In this document: piece after piece, positions 53,815 through 63,320 of the stretch | How positions within the stretch are numbered: the first letter of the stretch is position 1 | Layout: each line of letters starts with the position of its first letter | Assembly: GCF_009677585.1 (NCBI RefSeq) | Contig: NZ_WKYV01000002.1 | Span: 198,213 to 262,212, forward strand | DNA from: Lactonifactor sp. BIOML-A5 | Lineage (GTDB): Bacteria > Bacillota > Clostridia > Lachnospirales > Lachnospiraceae | DNA: 64,000 nt | Reading direction: 5' to 3' | The notes under the pieces: model-generated | Seen by the model: only the letters and a program-made list of their open reading frames with translations | Database searches by the model: none | Told to the model about the DNA's origin: nothing | Program-made: the position numbers and the translations under genes

Positions 53815-54312
53815 CTATTTATCGATTTTTTCCAAAATTTTCTGCAAAGTACCCTCTACATCCAAATTTTTCTCATTAATCGTTAAATCTGCATATTTTT
53901 CATAGAGCGGCACCCGCTCGTCATATAATCCCCTTAAGTCTTGTCCCTCTTTCAGGACCACACCCCGCCCTTTCAGGTTCCCCAACCTGTTTTTCAGGGC
54001 GCCGAAGGCCAGTTCCAGATAGATAACTGTGCCTATCTCCTTTAAGTGCCTCATGGCTTCCCGGCAGTAAACGACACTGCCTCCTGTGGCAATGACAGCC
54101 CGCTCAGCCTGCAAAGATGCGTTTACCCGGTTCTCTATGTTAAGAAATCCCGCTTCTCCTTCTTCCTCTATTATCTCCCTCAGCAGACGATTCTCCTGCT
54201 GCTGAATCACTAAGTCCGCATCTATAAACTGGTATCCCAGAACCTTTGCCAGAATTACACCCACTGTGCTCTTTCCCACGCCTGGCATACCAATCAAAAT
54301 AATATTGTTCAT
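53815..54312 (-). CDS. aroK: Shikimate kinase
   Basis: A 165-residue P-loop kinase that makes shikimate-3-phosphate. Walker A LIGMPGVGKSTVG, shikimate-binding FIDADLVIQQQ (D-x-D at residues 32-34) and RAVIATGGSVVY are visible. The lid is short and the overall length slightly below the usual 170. ATG 54312 has AAAGGA upstream; 54330 is an alternative. Confidence 0.9.
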   Translation of the reverse strand: MNNIILIGMPGVGKSTVGVILAKVLGYQFIDADLVIQQQENRLLREIIEEEGEAGFLNIENRVNASLQAERAVIATGGSVVYCREAMRHLKEIGTVIYLELAFGALKNRLGNLKGRGVVLKEGQDLRGLYDERVPLYEKYADLTINEKNLDVEGTLQKILEKIDK

Positions 54313-54377
54313 ACTTTCATCCTTTTGCATATTATCCTATTTATTTTACCATAGGGTTCCTCTTTTCGCAAATCATT

Positions 54378-54965
54378 TCATCGGCGTTTTTTCTTTGCAC
54401 CTTTCTTCTTCCGCACACTGTATCCGAACGTACCCAGCTTCTTTCCCAGCGAGTAGTATTCTCCGTGGGAATAGACAATGGGCCTGGACAGGGAAAGATC
54501 AAACTTGCCCTTCTCGTCCATATAGGATTCATCCACATGTACCGCCAAAACCCTCGCCGTAAATAGTGTATGGCTTCCGTACGCCATCTCATCCTCCACT
54601 CTGCATTCAATGGATACGGGGGATTCCCCGATCATTGGCGCCCTTACGTGTGCCGCCGGCTCCTTTGTCAGGTGCAGATCCCCAAATTTGTCCACATCTC
54701 TCCCGGAACGGACTCCACAGTAGTCTGTCGCCCAGGCCAGCTTCTCTGTTGTCAGATTAATAACGAATTCCCCCGTCTTCCGTATCAAATCATAGGAATA
54801 CCTATCCGGCCGGACAGAGATCGAAACCATGGGCGGATTCGTACAAATGGTGCCTGCCCAGGCAATGGTTATAATATTATCTCTGCCCTCACCGTCCGTC
54901 ACAGAGACCATCACTGCCGGAAGGGGATACAGCATATTCCCCGGCTTCCACTCGGTTTTTCCCAT
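54378..54965 (-). CDS. Flavin reductase-like (FMN-binding split barrel) protein
   Basis: A 195-residue protein of the flavin-reductase-like family: YPLPAVMVSVTDGEGRDNIITIAWAGTICTNPPMVSISV (two blocks) and KTGEFVINLTTEKLAWATDYCG are characteristic. Probably binds FMN; the substrate is unknown. It ends with a strongly basic tail (KKKGAKKKRR). It sits 21 bases after the pyrophosphatase gene and may be co-transcribed with it. Confidence 0.82.
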   Translation of the reverse strand: MGKTEWKPGNMLYPLPAVMVSVTDGEGRDNIITIAWAGTICTNPPMVSISVRPDRYSYDLIRKTGEFVINLTTEKLAWATDYCGVRSGRDVDKFGDLHLTKEPAAHVRAPMIGESPVSIECRVEDEMAYGSHTLFTARVLAVHVDESYMDEKGKFDLSLSRPIVYSHGEYYSLGKKLGTFGYSVRKKKGAKKKRR

Positions 54966-54986
54966 CTTAACTCTCCCCCTTCCCGA

Positions 54987-56648
54987 TTAACCATTCTGCT
55001 GAATTGTGCTCATAAAAGACGGAATCAGCTGTTTCTTTCTGGATACGACCCCAGTGAGCAGGTAAGAACCGTCTCTGGTGCATGCCGCCCCCGGAAAAGC
55101 TTCCTCTATCAATTTATTACTATTCTCTCCGTAGCAGAGAAGTTCAGAGGATTCCCCCATAATATCCGTAAGCATAAAAAACACCATGGAAATGCCGTTT
55201 TTGCCGCATTCATTTTTCATAAATGGGATCATCCGGGCTTTTACTTCCTGGAGCTCCTCTGTACTCATGGAACTAATCTGCCCTACGCCAAACGCGTCCT
55301 CTTCCACAATAAACTTTTTAAAATCCTGGTAAAATATTTCCTCCGGTGATTTCCCTGTCAGATTGCTTCCCGCCTGAAACATCTCAGCGGCAAATTTCTC
55401 AATATCTATCCCGGCAATCTGTGCCAGTGCTCCCGCCGCCATCTTGTCTGCAAACGTACAGGTAGGGGAACGGAACATCAGCGTATCTGATATGATGGCG
55501 GCACAGAGAAGTCCGGCAATGGAAGGGGTAATCTCCAGGGCTTTCTCCGAGTATATCTGATACATAATAGTTGCCGTGCAGCCCACAGGCTGATTCCTGA
55601 AAAAAATCGGCTGTATTGTCTCAAGGCTTCCCAGTCTGTGATGATCTACAATCTCCAGTATGTCGGCTGCTTCCACATTATCTACCGCCTGGGACTTTTC
55701 ATTATGGTCTACAAGGATCAGCTGCTTTTTCTTCATGCCCAGCAGGTTTCTGCGGGAAACCGTACCCACATACTTACCGTGCTTATTGATCACAGGGAAA
55801 GCTCTGTGCCGGTTGGTAGCCATAACCTCTTTTATATTATCTGTAAAGTCATCTGTCTGAAAGGTGATCAGATTCTCCGTCTTCATAAGGGAGCGCAGAG
55901 GAATGCTCTGGTTGATCAGCCTTGCCACTGTGAAGGTATCCAAAGGTGTCTTTATAATTACAATCTGCTTCTCTTCCGCGCTTTTTCGGATGTCCTCATC
56001 GGCCTCCCCTCCCACGCAGATAATCATACAGCTCACATTATGCTGCAGGGCGCACAGCTGATCCTCTCTGCGATCTCCCAGAATCACAAGGTCATTTTCC
56101 TCCAGATACGTGCCCATCTTATCCGGATAGGCAGCCCCCACAAAGACACGTCCCCTGGTAAAACAGGCATGCTCATTTCCAACAATTATTTCCCCCTCCA
56201 CGGTTTTGGCAATGCTCTGATACTTCGTTCTGGCACGGGATAAAAAGAAATTGTCGTGAGCATCCATATAGGACTTCGCAATGTCCCCTGTAGTTATCAG
56301 GCCCTCCAGCCTGCCGTCCTCCTTTGTAATAGGAAGAGTCACTGCATTATTCTCTTTCATAATCTCCCAGGCGTCTTTGATGGAAATATTTTTATCTACT
56401 CCGGGAGTTTCCCGTATCTCCATATCCTTTACCTGAGTCCCTACATCCGCTATATATCCTGGGGTCTCTACATGGAAACGTTTTAAAATATATTCGGTCT
56501 CCTCGTTGAGCTGCCCTGCCCTCTTGGCAACATATCTTGATTTATTGTCTGTACGGTTTTTAATGTCTGCATAGGCAATCGCTGAGCAGATAGAGTCCGT
56601 ATCCGGATTCTTATGTCCAATCACATAAATTCTCCGCTGTTTTATCAT
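54987..56648 (-). CDS. Manganese-dependent inorganic pyrophosphatase with CBS and DRTGG domains
   Basis: A 553-residue family II pyrophosphatase. N-terminal DHH half starts VIGHKNPDTDSICSAIAYA, with a regulatory insert of two CBS domains (NAVTLPITKEDGRLEGLIT and HRAFPVINKHGKYVGTVS) flanking a DRTGG domain, then LILVDHNEKSQAVDN, EIVDHHRLG and the C-terminal DHHA2 domain. The inserts suggest control by adenine nucleotides. Divergent from the S1-domain gene at 56821. TAGGAG precedes the ATG. Confidence 0.92.
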   Translation of the reverse strand: MIKQRRIYVIGHKNPDTDSICSAIAYADIKNRTDNKSRYVAKRAGQLNEETEYILKRFHVETPGYIADVGTQVKDMEIRETPGVDKNISIKDAWEIMKENNAVTLPITKEDGRLEGLITTGDIAKSYMDAHDNFFLSRARTKYQSIAKTVEGEIIVGNEHACFTRGRVFVGAAYPDKMGTYLEENDLVILGDRREDQLCALQHNVSCMIICVGGEADEDIRKSAEEKQIVIIKTPLDTFTVARLINQSIPLRSLMKTENLITFQTDDFTDNIKEVMATNRHRAFPVINKHGKYVGTVSRRNLLGMKKKQLILVDHNEKSQAVDNVEAADILEIVDHHRLGSLETIQPIFFRNQPVGCTATIMYQIYSEKALEITPSIAGLLCAAIISDTLMFRSPTCTFADKMAAGALAQIAGIDIEKFAAEMFQAGSNLTGKSPEEIFYQDFKKFIVEEDAFGVGQISSMSTEELQEVKARMIPFMKNECGKNGISMVFFMLTDIMGESSELLCYGENSNKLIEEAFPGAACTRDGSYLLTGVVSRKKQLIPSFMSTIQQNG

Positions 56649-56776
56649 TCTAATTATCTCCTATTTTTAGTGCAAATTCGCAACAGTCATCCTGTTTTGA
56701 CTTATAGTAACATATTCATTCTCCAAAAGCTACGGGGAAATTGTAAATTATATTTTATACTTTCCCCACATTATGA

Positions 56777-56782
56777 TATAAT
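56777..56782 (+). promoter_or_regulatory. Likely -10 box of the S1-domain gene
   Basis: TATAAT preceded by a weak TTTATA 17 bases upstream, 38 bases before the ATG, in the 172-base divergent gap between the pyrophosphatase and S1-domain genes. Confidence 0.5.
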
Positions 56783-56820
56783 TATCAGAAAAGCGTCAGC
56801 ATAAAATAAGGAGGAACACT

Positions 56821-57765
56821 ATGTCTGAAGAAATGAAAACACCGGAAGAAATGACTGCACCCCAAAACCAGGAATCTATGGAGGATTACACCCAGGAGTT
56901 AGAAGCCTCTTTTAAAAAAATTGAAGAGGGGGATATCATTACCGGCACGGTTATCTCCATCAGTGACACAGAGGTCACTCTCGACCTCCGCTATTACGCA
57001 GAGGGAATTATTAAAAATGAAGACTTCAGCCGTATGCCTGGATATTCTGTAAAAGAGCACGTTTCCGTAGGGGATGAAGTGTCCGCCACAGTAGTCAAGA
57101 CAGACGACGGACGCGGCAATATTCTCTTATCCCGGGTAGAAGCCAACGATACTCTGGCATGGCAGAAGCTTCAGGAGCTCAAAGACAGCAAAACCATACT
57201 TGATGTAACTGTGAAAGGCGTTGTAAATGCAGGAGTTATCGCCTACGTGGAAGATGTGAGAGGATTTATCCCGGCTTCCAAGCTTTCCCTGAGTTATGTG
57301 GAGAATCTGGAAGACTATCTGAACAAGCCCATCCAGGTACGAGTATTTGACCTTGACAAGGAAAAAAACCGTCTGATCCTTTCTGCCAGAGAGATACTCC
57401 GCGAGAAGGCTGAAGAGGAAAGAAAGGCCAGAATCTCTAATGTGGCAGTAGGTCTGGTGACAGAAGGTGTGGTGGAAAGCATTCAGCCCTACGGCGCTTT
57501 TGTCAACCTTGGGAATGGACTGTCCGGCCTGGTGCATATATCACAAATCAGCGAGAAAAGGATTAAGACCCCCTCTGAATGCCTCAGCGTGGGAGATCAG
57601 GTAAAGGTGAAAGTAATTGCCATTAAAGACGGCAAGCTGAGTCTCAGCATGAAAGCGCTGAACGATGTAGCCGCAAAAGAAATTGAAGAGGAAACCTTTG
57701 AACTTCCCAAATCGGAAGAAGTTACCACAAATCTGGGGTCTTTATTTAAAAACCTGAAATTATAA
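56821..57765 (+). CDS. S1 RNA-binding domain protein (RpsA-like)
   Basis: A 314-residue protein with three S1 domains: about 33-103 (GDIITGTVISISDTEVTLDL), 120-190 (DVTVKGVVNAGVIAYVEDVRGFIPASKL) and 207-275 (GVVESIQPYGAFVNLGNGLSGLVHISQI, the best match). Acidic N-terminus. It is shorter than E. coli S1 (six domains) and comparable with the short S1 proteins of Firmicutes; it likely binds mRNA during translation. AAGGAGG precedes the ATG. Confidence 0.88.
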   Translation: MSEEMKTPEEMTAPQNQESMEDYTQELEASFKKIEEGDIITGTVISISDTEVTLDLRYYAEGIIKNEDFSRMPGYSVKEHVSVGDEVSATVVKTDDGRGNILLSRVEANDTLAWQKLQELKDSKTILDVTVKGVVNAGVIAYVEDVRGFIPASKLSLSYVENLEDYLNKPIQVRVFDLDKEKNRLILSAREILREKAEEERKARISNVAVGLVTEGVVESIQPYGAFVNLGNGLSGLVHISQISEKRIKTPSECLSVGDQVKVKVIAIKDGKLSLSMKALNDVAAKEIEEETFELPKSEEVTTNLGSLFKNLKL

Positions 57766-57820
57766 GGTGTTTAGAAGACTTCCTTAAGACTTAATACGAG
57801 GTGAGATAGGAGAACTATTC

Positions 57821-58882
57821 ATGTTTAAGAAAATCTTTAACCGGATCTTTATAGATGGGTTAAGCGGTATGGCATCAGGCCTCTTTGCCACTCTGATAAT
57901 CGGCACAATCGTTCAGCAGCTGGGAAATCTGATAGGCGGAAATATAGGTTCTGTCCTGTATCAGTTTGGAAAGATGGCAGCTGCCATGACCAGCGCCGGC
58001 ATTGGCGTGGGCGTAGCCTGCCGTTTCAAGGAGAGTCCCTTGGTGGTACTCTCCGCGGCTACTGCAGGTATGGTGGGCGGATTTGCCGGAAAGATCCTGT
58101 CCGGGGCTGTATTTGCCGCTGACGGTTCTGTGGTTCTGGCCGGCCCCGGGGAGCCCCTGGGGGCATTTGTCGCCGCCTATGTAGCCATTGAGCTGGGACA
58201 CATCGTATCCGGCCGCACAAAGGTGGATATTCTGGTTACACCTCTGGTTTCTATTGTATCCGGATCTGCAGTAGGACTTTTGGTAGGCCCCCCCATCAGT
58301 GCTATGATGACAAAGCTGGGCGCCCTGATAAACTGGGGTACAGAACAGCAGCCTCTGCTCATGGGCATTATAGTATCTGTGCTGATGGGTATGATTTTGA
58401 CCCTGCCAATCAGCTCCGCTGCTCTTGGGGTTATCCTTAATCTTTCTGGCCTTGCCGCCGGAGCCGCCACCATTGGCTGCTGCTGTAATATGATTGGTTT
58501 TGCCGTGGCAAGCTTTCAGGAAAATGGAATCTCAGGCCTTATCGCACAGGGAATCGGAACCTCTATGCTTCAGGTTCCCAATATTGTGCGTAAGCCGGTC
58601 ATCTGGCTGCCGGCGATTGTATCCAGTGCCATTCTGGGTCCTGTAGGTACCATGCTATTTAAGATGACAAGCAATGCAACCGGCTCCGGAATGGGTACGG
58701 CAGGTCTTGTAGGACAGATTATGACCTGGCAGGTAATGGTGCCCCAGGAGGGAGCCACCGTAGTTCTGGTCAAGATCCTTCTCATACACTTTGTCCTGCC
58801 CGGCCTTCTCGCCTATGGGGTTTCCCGTTCCATGAGAAAAGCCGGATGGATTAAGCCCGGAGATATGAAACTGGAAGTATAG
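57821..58882 (+). CDS. PTS EIIC-like membrane transporter (PTS_EIIC_2)
   Basis: A 353-residue, very Gly/Ala-rich membrane protein with about 9-10 helices. It starts FNRIFIDGLSGMASGLFATLIIGTI and contains GPGEPLGAFVAAYVAIELG and MILTLPISSAALGVIL, patterns of the stand-alone EIIC_2 family. No EIIA or EIIB domain is present or adjacent, so phosphotransfer is unproven. It starts 55 bases after the S1 gene. Confidence 0.78.
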   Translation: MFKKIFNRIFIDGLSGMASGLFATLIIGTIVQQLGNLIGGNIGSVLYQFGKMAAAMTSAGIGVGVACRFKESPLVVLSAATAGMVGGFAGKILSGAVFAADGSVVLAGPGEPLGAFVAAYVAIELGHIVSGRTKVDILVTPLVSIVSGSAVGLLVGPPISAMMTKLGALINWGTEQQPLLMGIIVSVLMGMILTLPISSAALGVILNLSGLAAGAATIGCCCNMIGFAVASFQENGISGLIAQGIGTSMLQVPNIVRKPVIWLPAIVSSAILGPVGTMLFKMTSNATGSGMGTAGLVGQIMTWQVMVPQEGATVVLVKILLIHFVLPGLLAYGVSRSMRKAGWIKPGDMKLEV

Positions 58883-58917
58883 CGAACAGTGTTTTTAGAA
58901 TGGGGGATGACACAGAT

Positions 58918-59451
58918 ATGAAAAAAGATATTGGATATGTTCACATTTACTGCGGAGACGGAAAAGGGAAGACCACAACCGGAATGGGACTCTGCGTCAG
59001 GGCGGCCGGATACGGATACCGGGTGCTTCTGTACCAGTTTATGAAAAACAATAAAACCAGCGAACGCAGTGTTCTGAAAGAGGTTCCCAATATTACCCTG
59101 ATGGAAGGTCTGGAGCAGGAAAAATTCAGTTTTCAGATGTCCAAGGAAGAAAAAGCGGAACGGACACTCTTTTATGAAGAGCAGTTTCGTAAGATCACCC
59201 AAAAGGCACGGGAAGAGGATTATGATGTGCTTTTCCTGGACGAGTTAATCTATACCATCCGCGCAGGACTTTTTCATGAGGAACTACTCCTGGATTTTCT
59301 GAAACACAAGCCGGAAAAACTGGAGGTTATTCTTACAGGGCAAGGACCCAGCCAGGCGCTGATAGACGCGGCAGACTATGTCTCTGAGATCAAAAAAATT
59401 AAGCATCCCTTCGACCAGGGACTCCCCGCCAGAAAGGGAATAGAATCCTAA
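58918..59451 (+). CDS. cobO: Corrinoid adenosyltransferase (CobA/BtuR type)
   Basis: A 177-residue ATP:cob(I)alamin adenosyltransferase. P-loop HIYCGDGKGKTTTGMGL and the acidic Walker-B-like DVLFLDELIYTI are diagnostic, with ILTGQGPSQALIDAADYVSEI near the C-terminus. ATG 58918 is chosen for the GGGGGA upstream; 58900 would add six residues. No other cobalamin gene is in the window, which fits corrinoid salvage. Confidence 0.9.
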   Translation: MKKDIGYVHIYCGDGKGKTTTGMGLCVRAAGYGYRVLLYQFMKNNKTSERSVLKEVPNITLMEGLEQEKFSFQMSKEEKAERTLFYEEQFRKITQKAREEDYDVLFLDELIYTIRAGLFHEELLLDFLKHKPEKLEVILTGQGPSQALIDAADYVSEIKKIKHPFDQGLPARKGIES

Positions 59452-59477
59452 ACATTCTATTAATTTTTGTTAAGATT

Positions 59478-59507
59478 TTGCCAAAGTCACCCGGTCTATG
59501 GTATAAT
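59478..59507 (+). promoter_or_regulatory. Sigma-A promoter of the (p)ppGpp synthetase gene
   Basis: TTGCCA (59478-59483), 18-base spacer, TATAAT (59502-59507), 66 bases before the ATG. It allows expression independent of the adenosyltransferase gene. Confidence 0.7.
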
Positions 59508-59573
59508 AGGAAAAAGCCATTCTTTAACGCATTACCGTGCTGGTGATATTTTCCAGGGCAGGAGAGCGTGAGA

Positions 59574-60302
59574 ATGGACGATGAAACTAAAGAGGATGTG
59601 AGGCCCATGCAAAGTAAGACTCTTCCCATCCGCAACTTTGAAGATGTGGACAGCTGGGAGACCCTGATGTTTTTATACAACGCAGCCCTGAAAGAGATAG
59701 GCACAAAGATTGATATTCTGAATGACGAATTCCAGCATATCCATCGGTACAACCCTATAGAACACGTAAAATCCCGGATTAAAAAACCGGAGAGTATTGT
59801 AAAAAAGCTGAAAAAAAACGGCTATGAGTCCAGTATAGAAAATATGGTAAAATACGTAAACGACATTGCCGGTATCCGTATTACCTGCTCCTTTACCTCG
59901 GACATCTACCGTATTGCAGATATGATTGCCAAGCAAAGTGATCTAAAGATTCTGGCTTTAAAAGACTACATGAAGCATCCAAAGGAAAGCGGTTATCAAA
60001 GCTACCACATGCTTGTTACAGTCCCAATCTTTTTATCTGACAGTGTTGTGGACACAAAGGTAGAGATTCAGATCCGCACAGTTGCCCAGGACTTCTGGGC
60101 CAGTTTAGAGCATAAGATCTACTACAAATTCGAAGGAAACGCCCCGGATTTTATCAGCGAAGAGCTGAAGGAATGCGCTAAGATCGTTGCACAGCTGGAT
60201 GCCAAAATGCTGTCCCTCAATGAAAGCATTAAAAAAGTGGAGGCCAATGCCTCGGGGGACTATACTTATCAGGACGAAAAAAACAAACAATCTCTTGCAT
60301 AA
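59574..60302 (+). CDS. Small alarmone synthetase (RelQ/YjbM type GTP pyrophosphokinase)
   Basis: A 242-residue RelA/SpoT synthetase domain without the hydrolase, TGS or ACT domains, so it can make but not degrade (p)ppGpp. Motifs: VKSRIKKPESIVKKL, DIAGIRITCSF, HPKESGYQSYHMLV and VEIQIRTVAQDFWASLEHKIYYK. C-terminal helix is present as in RelQ-like tetramers. ATG 59574 has AGGAG nine bases before it; GTG 59568 is the alternative. Confidence 0.9.
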   Translation: MDDETKEDVRPMQSKTLPIRNFEDVDSWETLMFLYNAALKEIGTKIDILNDEFQHIHRYNPIEHVKSRIKKPESIVKKLKKNGYESSIENMVKYVNDIAGIRITCSFTSDIYRIADMIAKQSDLKILALKDYMKHPKESGYQSYHMLVTVPIFLSDSVVDTKVEIQIRTVAQDFWASLEHKIYYKFEGNAPDFISEELKECAKIVAQLDAKMLSLNESIKKVEANASGDYTYQDEKNKQSLA

Positions 60303-60310
60303 TGGTATGA

Positions 60311-60342
60311 AAACAGCCGGCGGAATATCCCGCCGGCTGTTT
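60311..60342. terminator. Bidirectional terminator
   Basis: A perfect 13-bp stem (60311-60323 with 60330-60342, AAACAGCCGGCGG) with a six-base loop. A/U runs on both sides serve the convergent alarmone synthetase and GH43 genes. Confidence 0.88.
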
Positions 60343-60344
60343 AT

Positions 60345-63320
60345 TTATCTTGTTTTTGTCCACACACCGGAGCCGTTTACATAGTATTTCCCAATCCAGG
60401 TATTTGCAGCCATTGCTCCGTTGTCATACAGATAGTAATAATTTCCTCCTGTATATACCCAGCCTGTCTGCATAGCTCCGCTTCCGCTGCAGTAATACCA
60501 GGTACTTCCGTCTTTCACCCAGCCTGTTACCATAGCTCCGCTGCTCTTTAAATAGTACCAAGTAGTTCCATCCAGCAGCCAGCCTGTGGCCATAGCCCCG
60601 CTGTTCTTCAGATAATACCAGGTAGTTCCGCTCTTAATCCAGCCGGTCTGCATAGCTCCGCTTCCATTGCAGTAATACCAGGTGTTTCCTATCTTAATCC
60701 AGCCTGTGGCCATGCTTCCGTTTGCATTCAGATAGTACCAGGTAGTTCCATCCAGCAGCCAGCCTGTGGCCATAGCACCGCTGTCTTTCAGATAATACCA
60801 GGTTCCGCTCTCTTTCAGCCATCCGGTCTGCATGATTCCGCTTCCGTTGCAGTAATACCAGGCGCCCCCTGCCATTACCCACCCGGTTGCCATGCTTCCA
60901 TCTCCATTCAGATAATACCAGCAGCTTCTGTCCTTCAGCCATCCCGTCATCATAGTTCCATCTTCTCTGAGGTAATACCAGCTGCCGCGGTCATTTGCCC
61001 AGCCTGTAGCCATAGTTCCGTCGTTTTTCAGGAAATAACGGTTCTTTCCGTCCTGAAGCCAGCCGGTCTGTCTGTAGCCATTAGTGTCAAAATGATACCA
61101 CTTGCCATCAATCTGTTTCCAGCAGTCCTGTGGCCATGTGTCGTCTCCGTTGTCATACCACCAGCGGTCACCGCTCTGTACCCATTCAGGCGGAGCGATA
61201 ATTCTTACCTGGAACTGTGCTTCAGCGCCCTCAAAGCTTATTGTTACAGTCTGAAGTCCACGGACAGAAGAATCAAATCCACTGACTTTATATCCCATTA
61301 CTTTCTGGCTGCGGCCGTCAGAAAAATCTGCTGTCACCACCATGCCTGTTTTGTCAAAGCTGTCACCCATCTGGTATGCTGTTTTATAATCACCACTCAG
61401 AGTAATTCCAGTAACAGAGGGTGTCTCATCGTCAGCATCGTTAAATGGAGTAACTGTGATATTTTCAAGGAATACTCTGGAGTTTCCCCCTTCAAGTCTA
61501 ACGGTATTGGTTGCTCCCGGAGTCATATCATTTACTGTGAACTCAGAGTGACCAGTGAAGAAGGATTTGCCCCCTGTAGCCAATGTATTTACATAAGAAT
61601 AATCTACGCCATTGACAATCAGCTTTAATTTTCCTTTGTCAGGAGTTGAAAAATTAATACCGATGGTTGCTCTTCCGCCTACCTCGCCGCCGTCTACATT
61701 ATTAAATACAACTGCGCTGCCGCTTTTGTGCAGGTTTGTAACCACATTGCCTGCGGATGCTTTGTCATTTGCCAGAAGTGCCGCATCCCCTTCCAGCTCT
61801 GCTTCATCCGCCTGATAAGTTACCATATCCTCGGAAGGCTCTACTCTTGGGCCGACAGGCTCTACACTGTCCAGAGTCTGCTCAACCATAAGGATCTTTC
61901 CGTTCTCGTCAAACTCCAGCTTGTCCACACACACGGAACGAAGATTCCCGGTACCCGAGATTGCTTTATTATGATAGAACAGATACCATTCTCCCTTGTA
62001 CTCCACTACCGAACCGTGAGAAGTGTCACAGCCGGTGGAATCCAGGAATACATCCTGATACTCCCATGGGCCAAGAGGACTGTCGCTGGTAGCATATTTC
62101 ATACGGTTTCCGTTTCCGCCGTGGTTATCAGGATATGTAAGATAATAAATTCCGTTTCTCTTAAAGATCCAGGTACCCTCATGGAAATCATCCAGTCCCT
62201 CCATGGGAACAGGCTCAGATTTAATGGATATCATATCATCATTTAACTCGGCGCCTACGCATTTGCCGCCGCCGCCCAGGTAAATATATGCCTTTCCATC
62301 ATCATCCATGAATACACAGGGATCGATCATAGCATCGCCGCCCATGCCTTCGATGTACCCTATATCTGTGAACTCTTTATCCGGAAACTTACTGGTTGCT
62401 ATACCAACTTTCCAGGAGTCATTCCATTTGGACTCGCTTGGATGGGGATAATAGAAATAATAGGTTCCATCTTTATATGCCGCATCCGGCGCCCACATGA
62501 ACCCGCCTTCGGGGCGGCCCCACTCCACATCATCAGAGCTAAGGATCTCTCCCTCATCAATCCAGTCAACCATATTGTCAGATGAAAATACATGGTATCT
62601 GTCCATCAGATCACAGCCTCTGGCAGGGTCTGTATCATGAGAAGCATAGATATAGATTCTGCCGTCATCCCATACATGAGCGGACGGATCCGCTGTATAC
62701 ATACTCTTAATAATAGGGTTATTCGGCTGGATAATCTCAACTTCCTCCGGTTCTACTGTGCCAGGCTCAGTTACATCATTCACATCAATGTAATCAATAT
62801 TTACCCAGCCGTTATCCGCTTTATCTCCCAGCGTAGTAGATACATATACAACATTGTCGCCGGCCTGCATGTCCACCTTTACAGACGCTCGCTTCTTACC
62901 AAGTATTTCAACCCTTTTCGGAGTTCCGTCATTGCTCTTTACTGCAATGTCATTTGCAGGCCTGTCGCCTCCGGAGCAAACATAACCCACAACAACTTCT
63001 ACCACACCATTTTCCTCTCTGGGAACAGTAATCTCCACATGGGAAGTATTTTTGAATTCAAAGTCGAGGGCATCAAACCCACTTCTCATCTTATCCAGAT
63101 TCGCTACAGCCATACCACCTGAATAATCATTGCCGCGCTCAAACTCTTTTCCTGGCTCAATCCCATAGGTAACTCCGTCCTCTGCCTCATAACGGGTATA
63201 TCCCTCCGGAACCTCAGGCGGCGCCGCAAACACCGCAGTACCCGTAGATAAAACCATAGAGAGAGTTAACGTTGTTGCTAATAAACCTGCAAAGCCTCTT
63301 TTTCTCTTACTCCTGTTCAA
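60345..63320 (-). CDS. Secreted GH43-family glycosidase with cell-wall-binding repeats
   Basis: A 991-residue exported protein. Signal peptide 1-32; a CBM6/35-like beta-sandwich about 41-182 (YEAEDGV start); GH43 five-blade catalytic domain about 200-510 with base Asp211 (TADPSAHVWDDG), Asp333 (MIDPCVFMDDDG) and acid Glu381 (FHEGTW); a second sugar-binding-like domain about 515-640; an Ig-like domain about 645-725; then about 12 choline/glucan-binding-type 20-residue repeats (YYLKxxGAMATGW) to the end. It likely cleaves arabinosyl or xylosyl side chains while tethered to the wall. The start is TTG 63320 after AGAGGAGG. The exact glycosidic substrate is unknown. Confidence 0.9.
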   Translation of the reverse strand: MNRSKRKRGFAGLLATTLTLSMVLSTGTAVFAAPPEVPEGYTRYEAEDGVTYGIEPGKEFERGNDYSGGMAVANLDKMRSGFDALDFEFKNTSHVEITVPREENGVVEVVVGYVCSGGDRPANDIAVKSNDGTPKRVEILGKKRASVKVDMQAGDNVVYVSTTLGDKADNGWVNIDYIDVNDVTEPGTVEPEEVEIIQPNNPIIKSMYTADPSAHVWDDGRIYIYASHDTDPARGCDLMDRYHVFSSDNMVDWIDEGEILSSDDVEWGRPEGGFMWAPDAAYKDGTYYFYYPHPSESKWNDSWKVGIATSKFPDKEFTDIGYIEGMGGDAMIDPCVFMDDDGKAYIYLGGGGKCVGAELNDDMISIKSEPVPMEGLDDFHEGTWIFKRNGIYYLTYPDNHGGNGNRMKYATSDSPLGPWEYQDVFLDSTGCDTSHGSVVEYKGEWYLFYHNKAISGTGNLRSVCVDKLEFDENGKILMVEQTLDSVEPVGPRVEPSEDMVTYQADEAELEGDAALLANDKASAGNVVTNLHKSGSAVVFNNVDGGEVGGRATIGINFSTPDKGKLKLIVNGVDYSYVNTLATGGKSFFTGHSEFTVNDMTPGATNTVRLEGGNSRVFLENITVTPFNDADDETPSVTGITLSGDYKTAYQMGDSFDKTGMVVTADFSDGRSQKVMGYKVSGFDSSVRGLQTVTISFEGAEAQFQVRIIAPPEWVQSGDRWWYDNGDDTWPQDCWKQIDGKWYHFDTNGYRQTGWLQDGKNRYFLKNDGTMATGWANDRGSWYYLREDGTMMTGWLKDRSCWYYLNGDGSMATGWVMAGGAWYYCNGSGIMQTGWLKESGTWYYLKDSGAMATGWLLDGTTWYYLNANGSMATGWIKIGNTWYYCNGSGAMQTGWIKSGTTWYYLKNSGAMATGWLLDGTTWYYLKSSGAMVTGWVKDGSTWYYCSGSGAMQTGWVYTGGNYYYLYDNGAMAANTWIGKYYVNGSGVWTKTR
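60421..61080 (-). repeat. 60-bp tandem repeats (wall-binding modules) with a 180-bp higher order
   Basis: Eleven 60-bp units in exact register encode the repeats of the GH43 protein. Every third unit is of a YYC-x-GSG-x-MQTGW type and the others YYL-type, so a three-unit (180-bp) block has been duplicated. Units at 60541 and 60721 are nearly identical. Confidence 0.85.

Noticed and set aside
60421..61080. CRISPR-like array of regular 60-bp repeats
   Set aside because: The repeats are continuous with no spacers and encode in-frame wall-binding modules of the GH43 protein.
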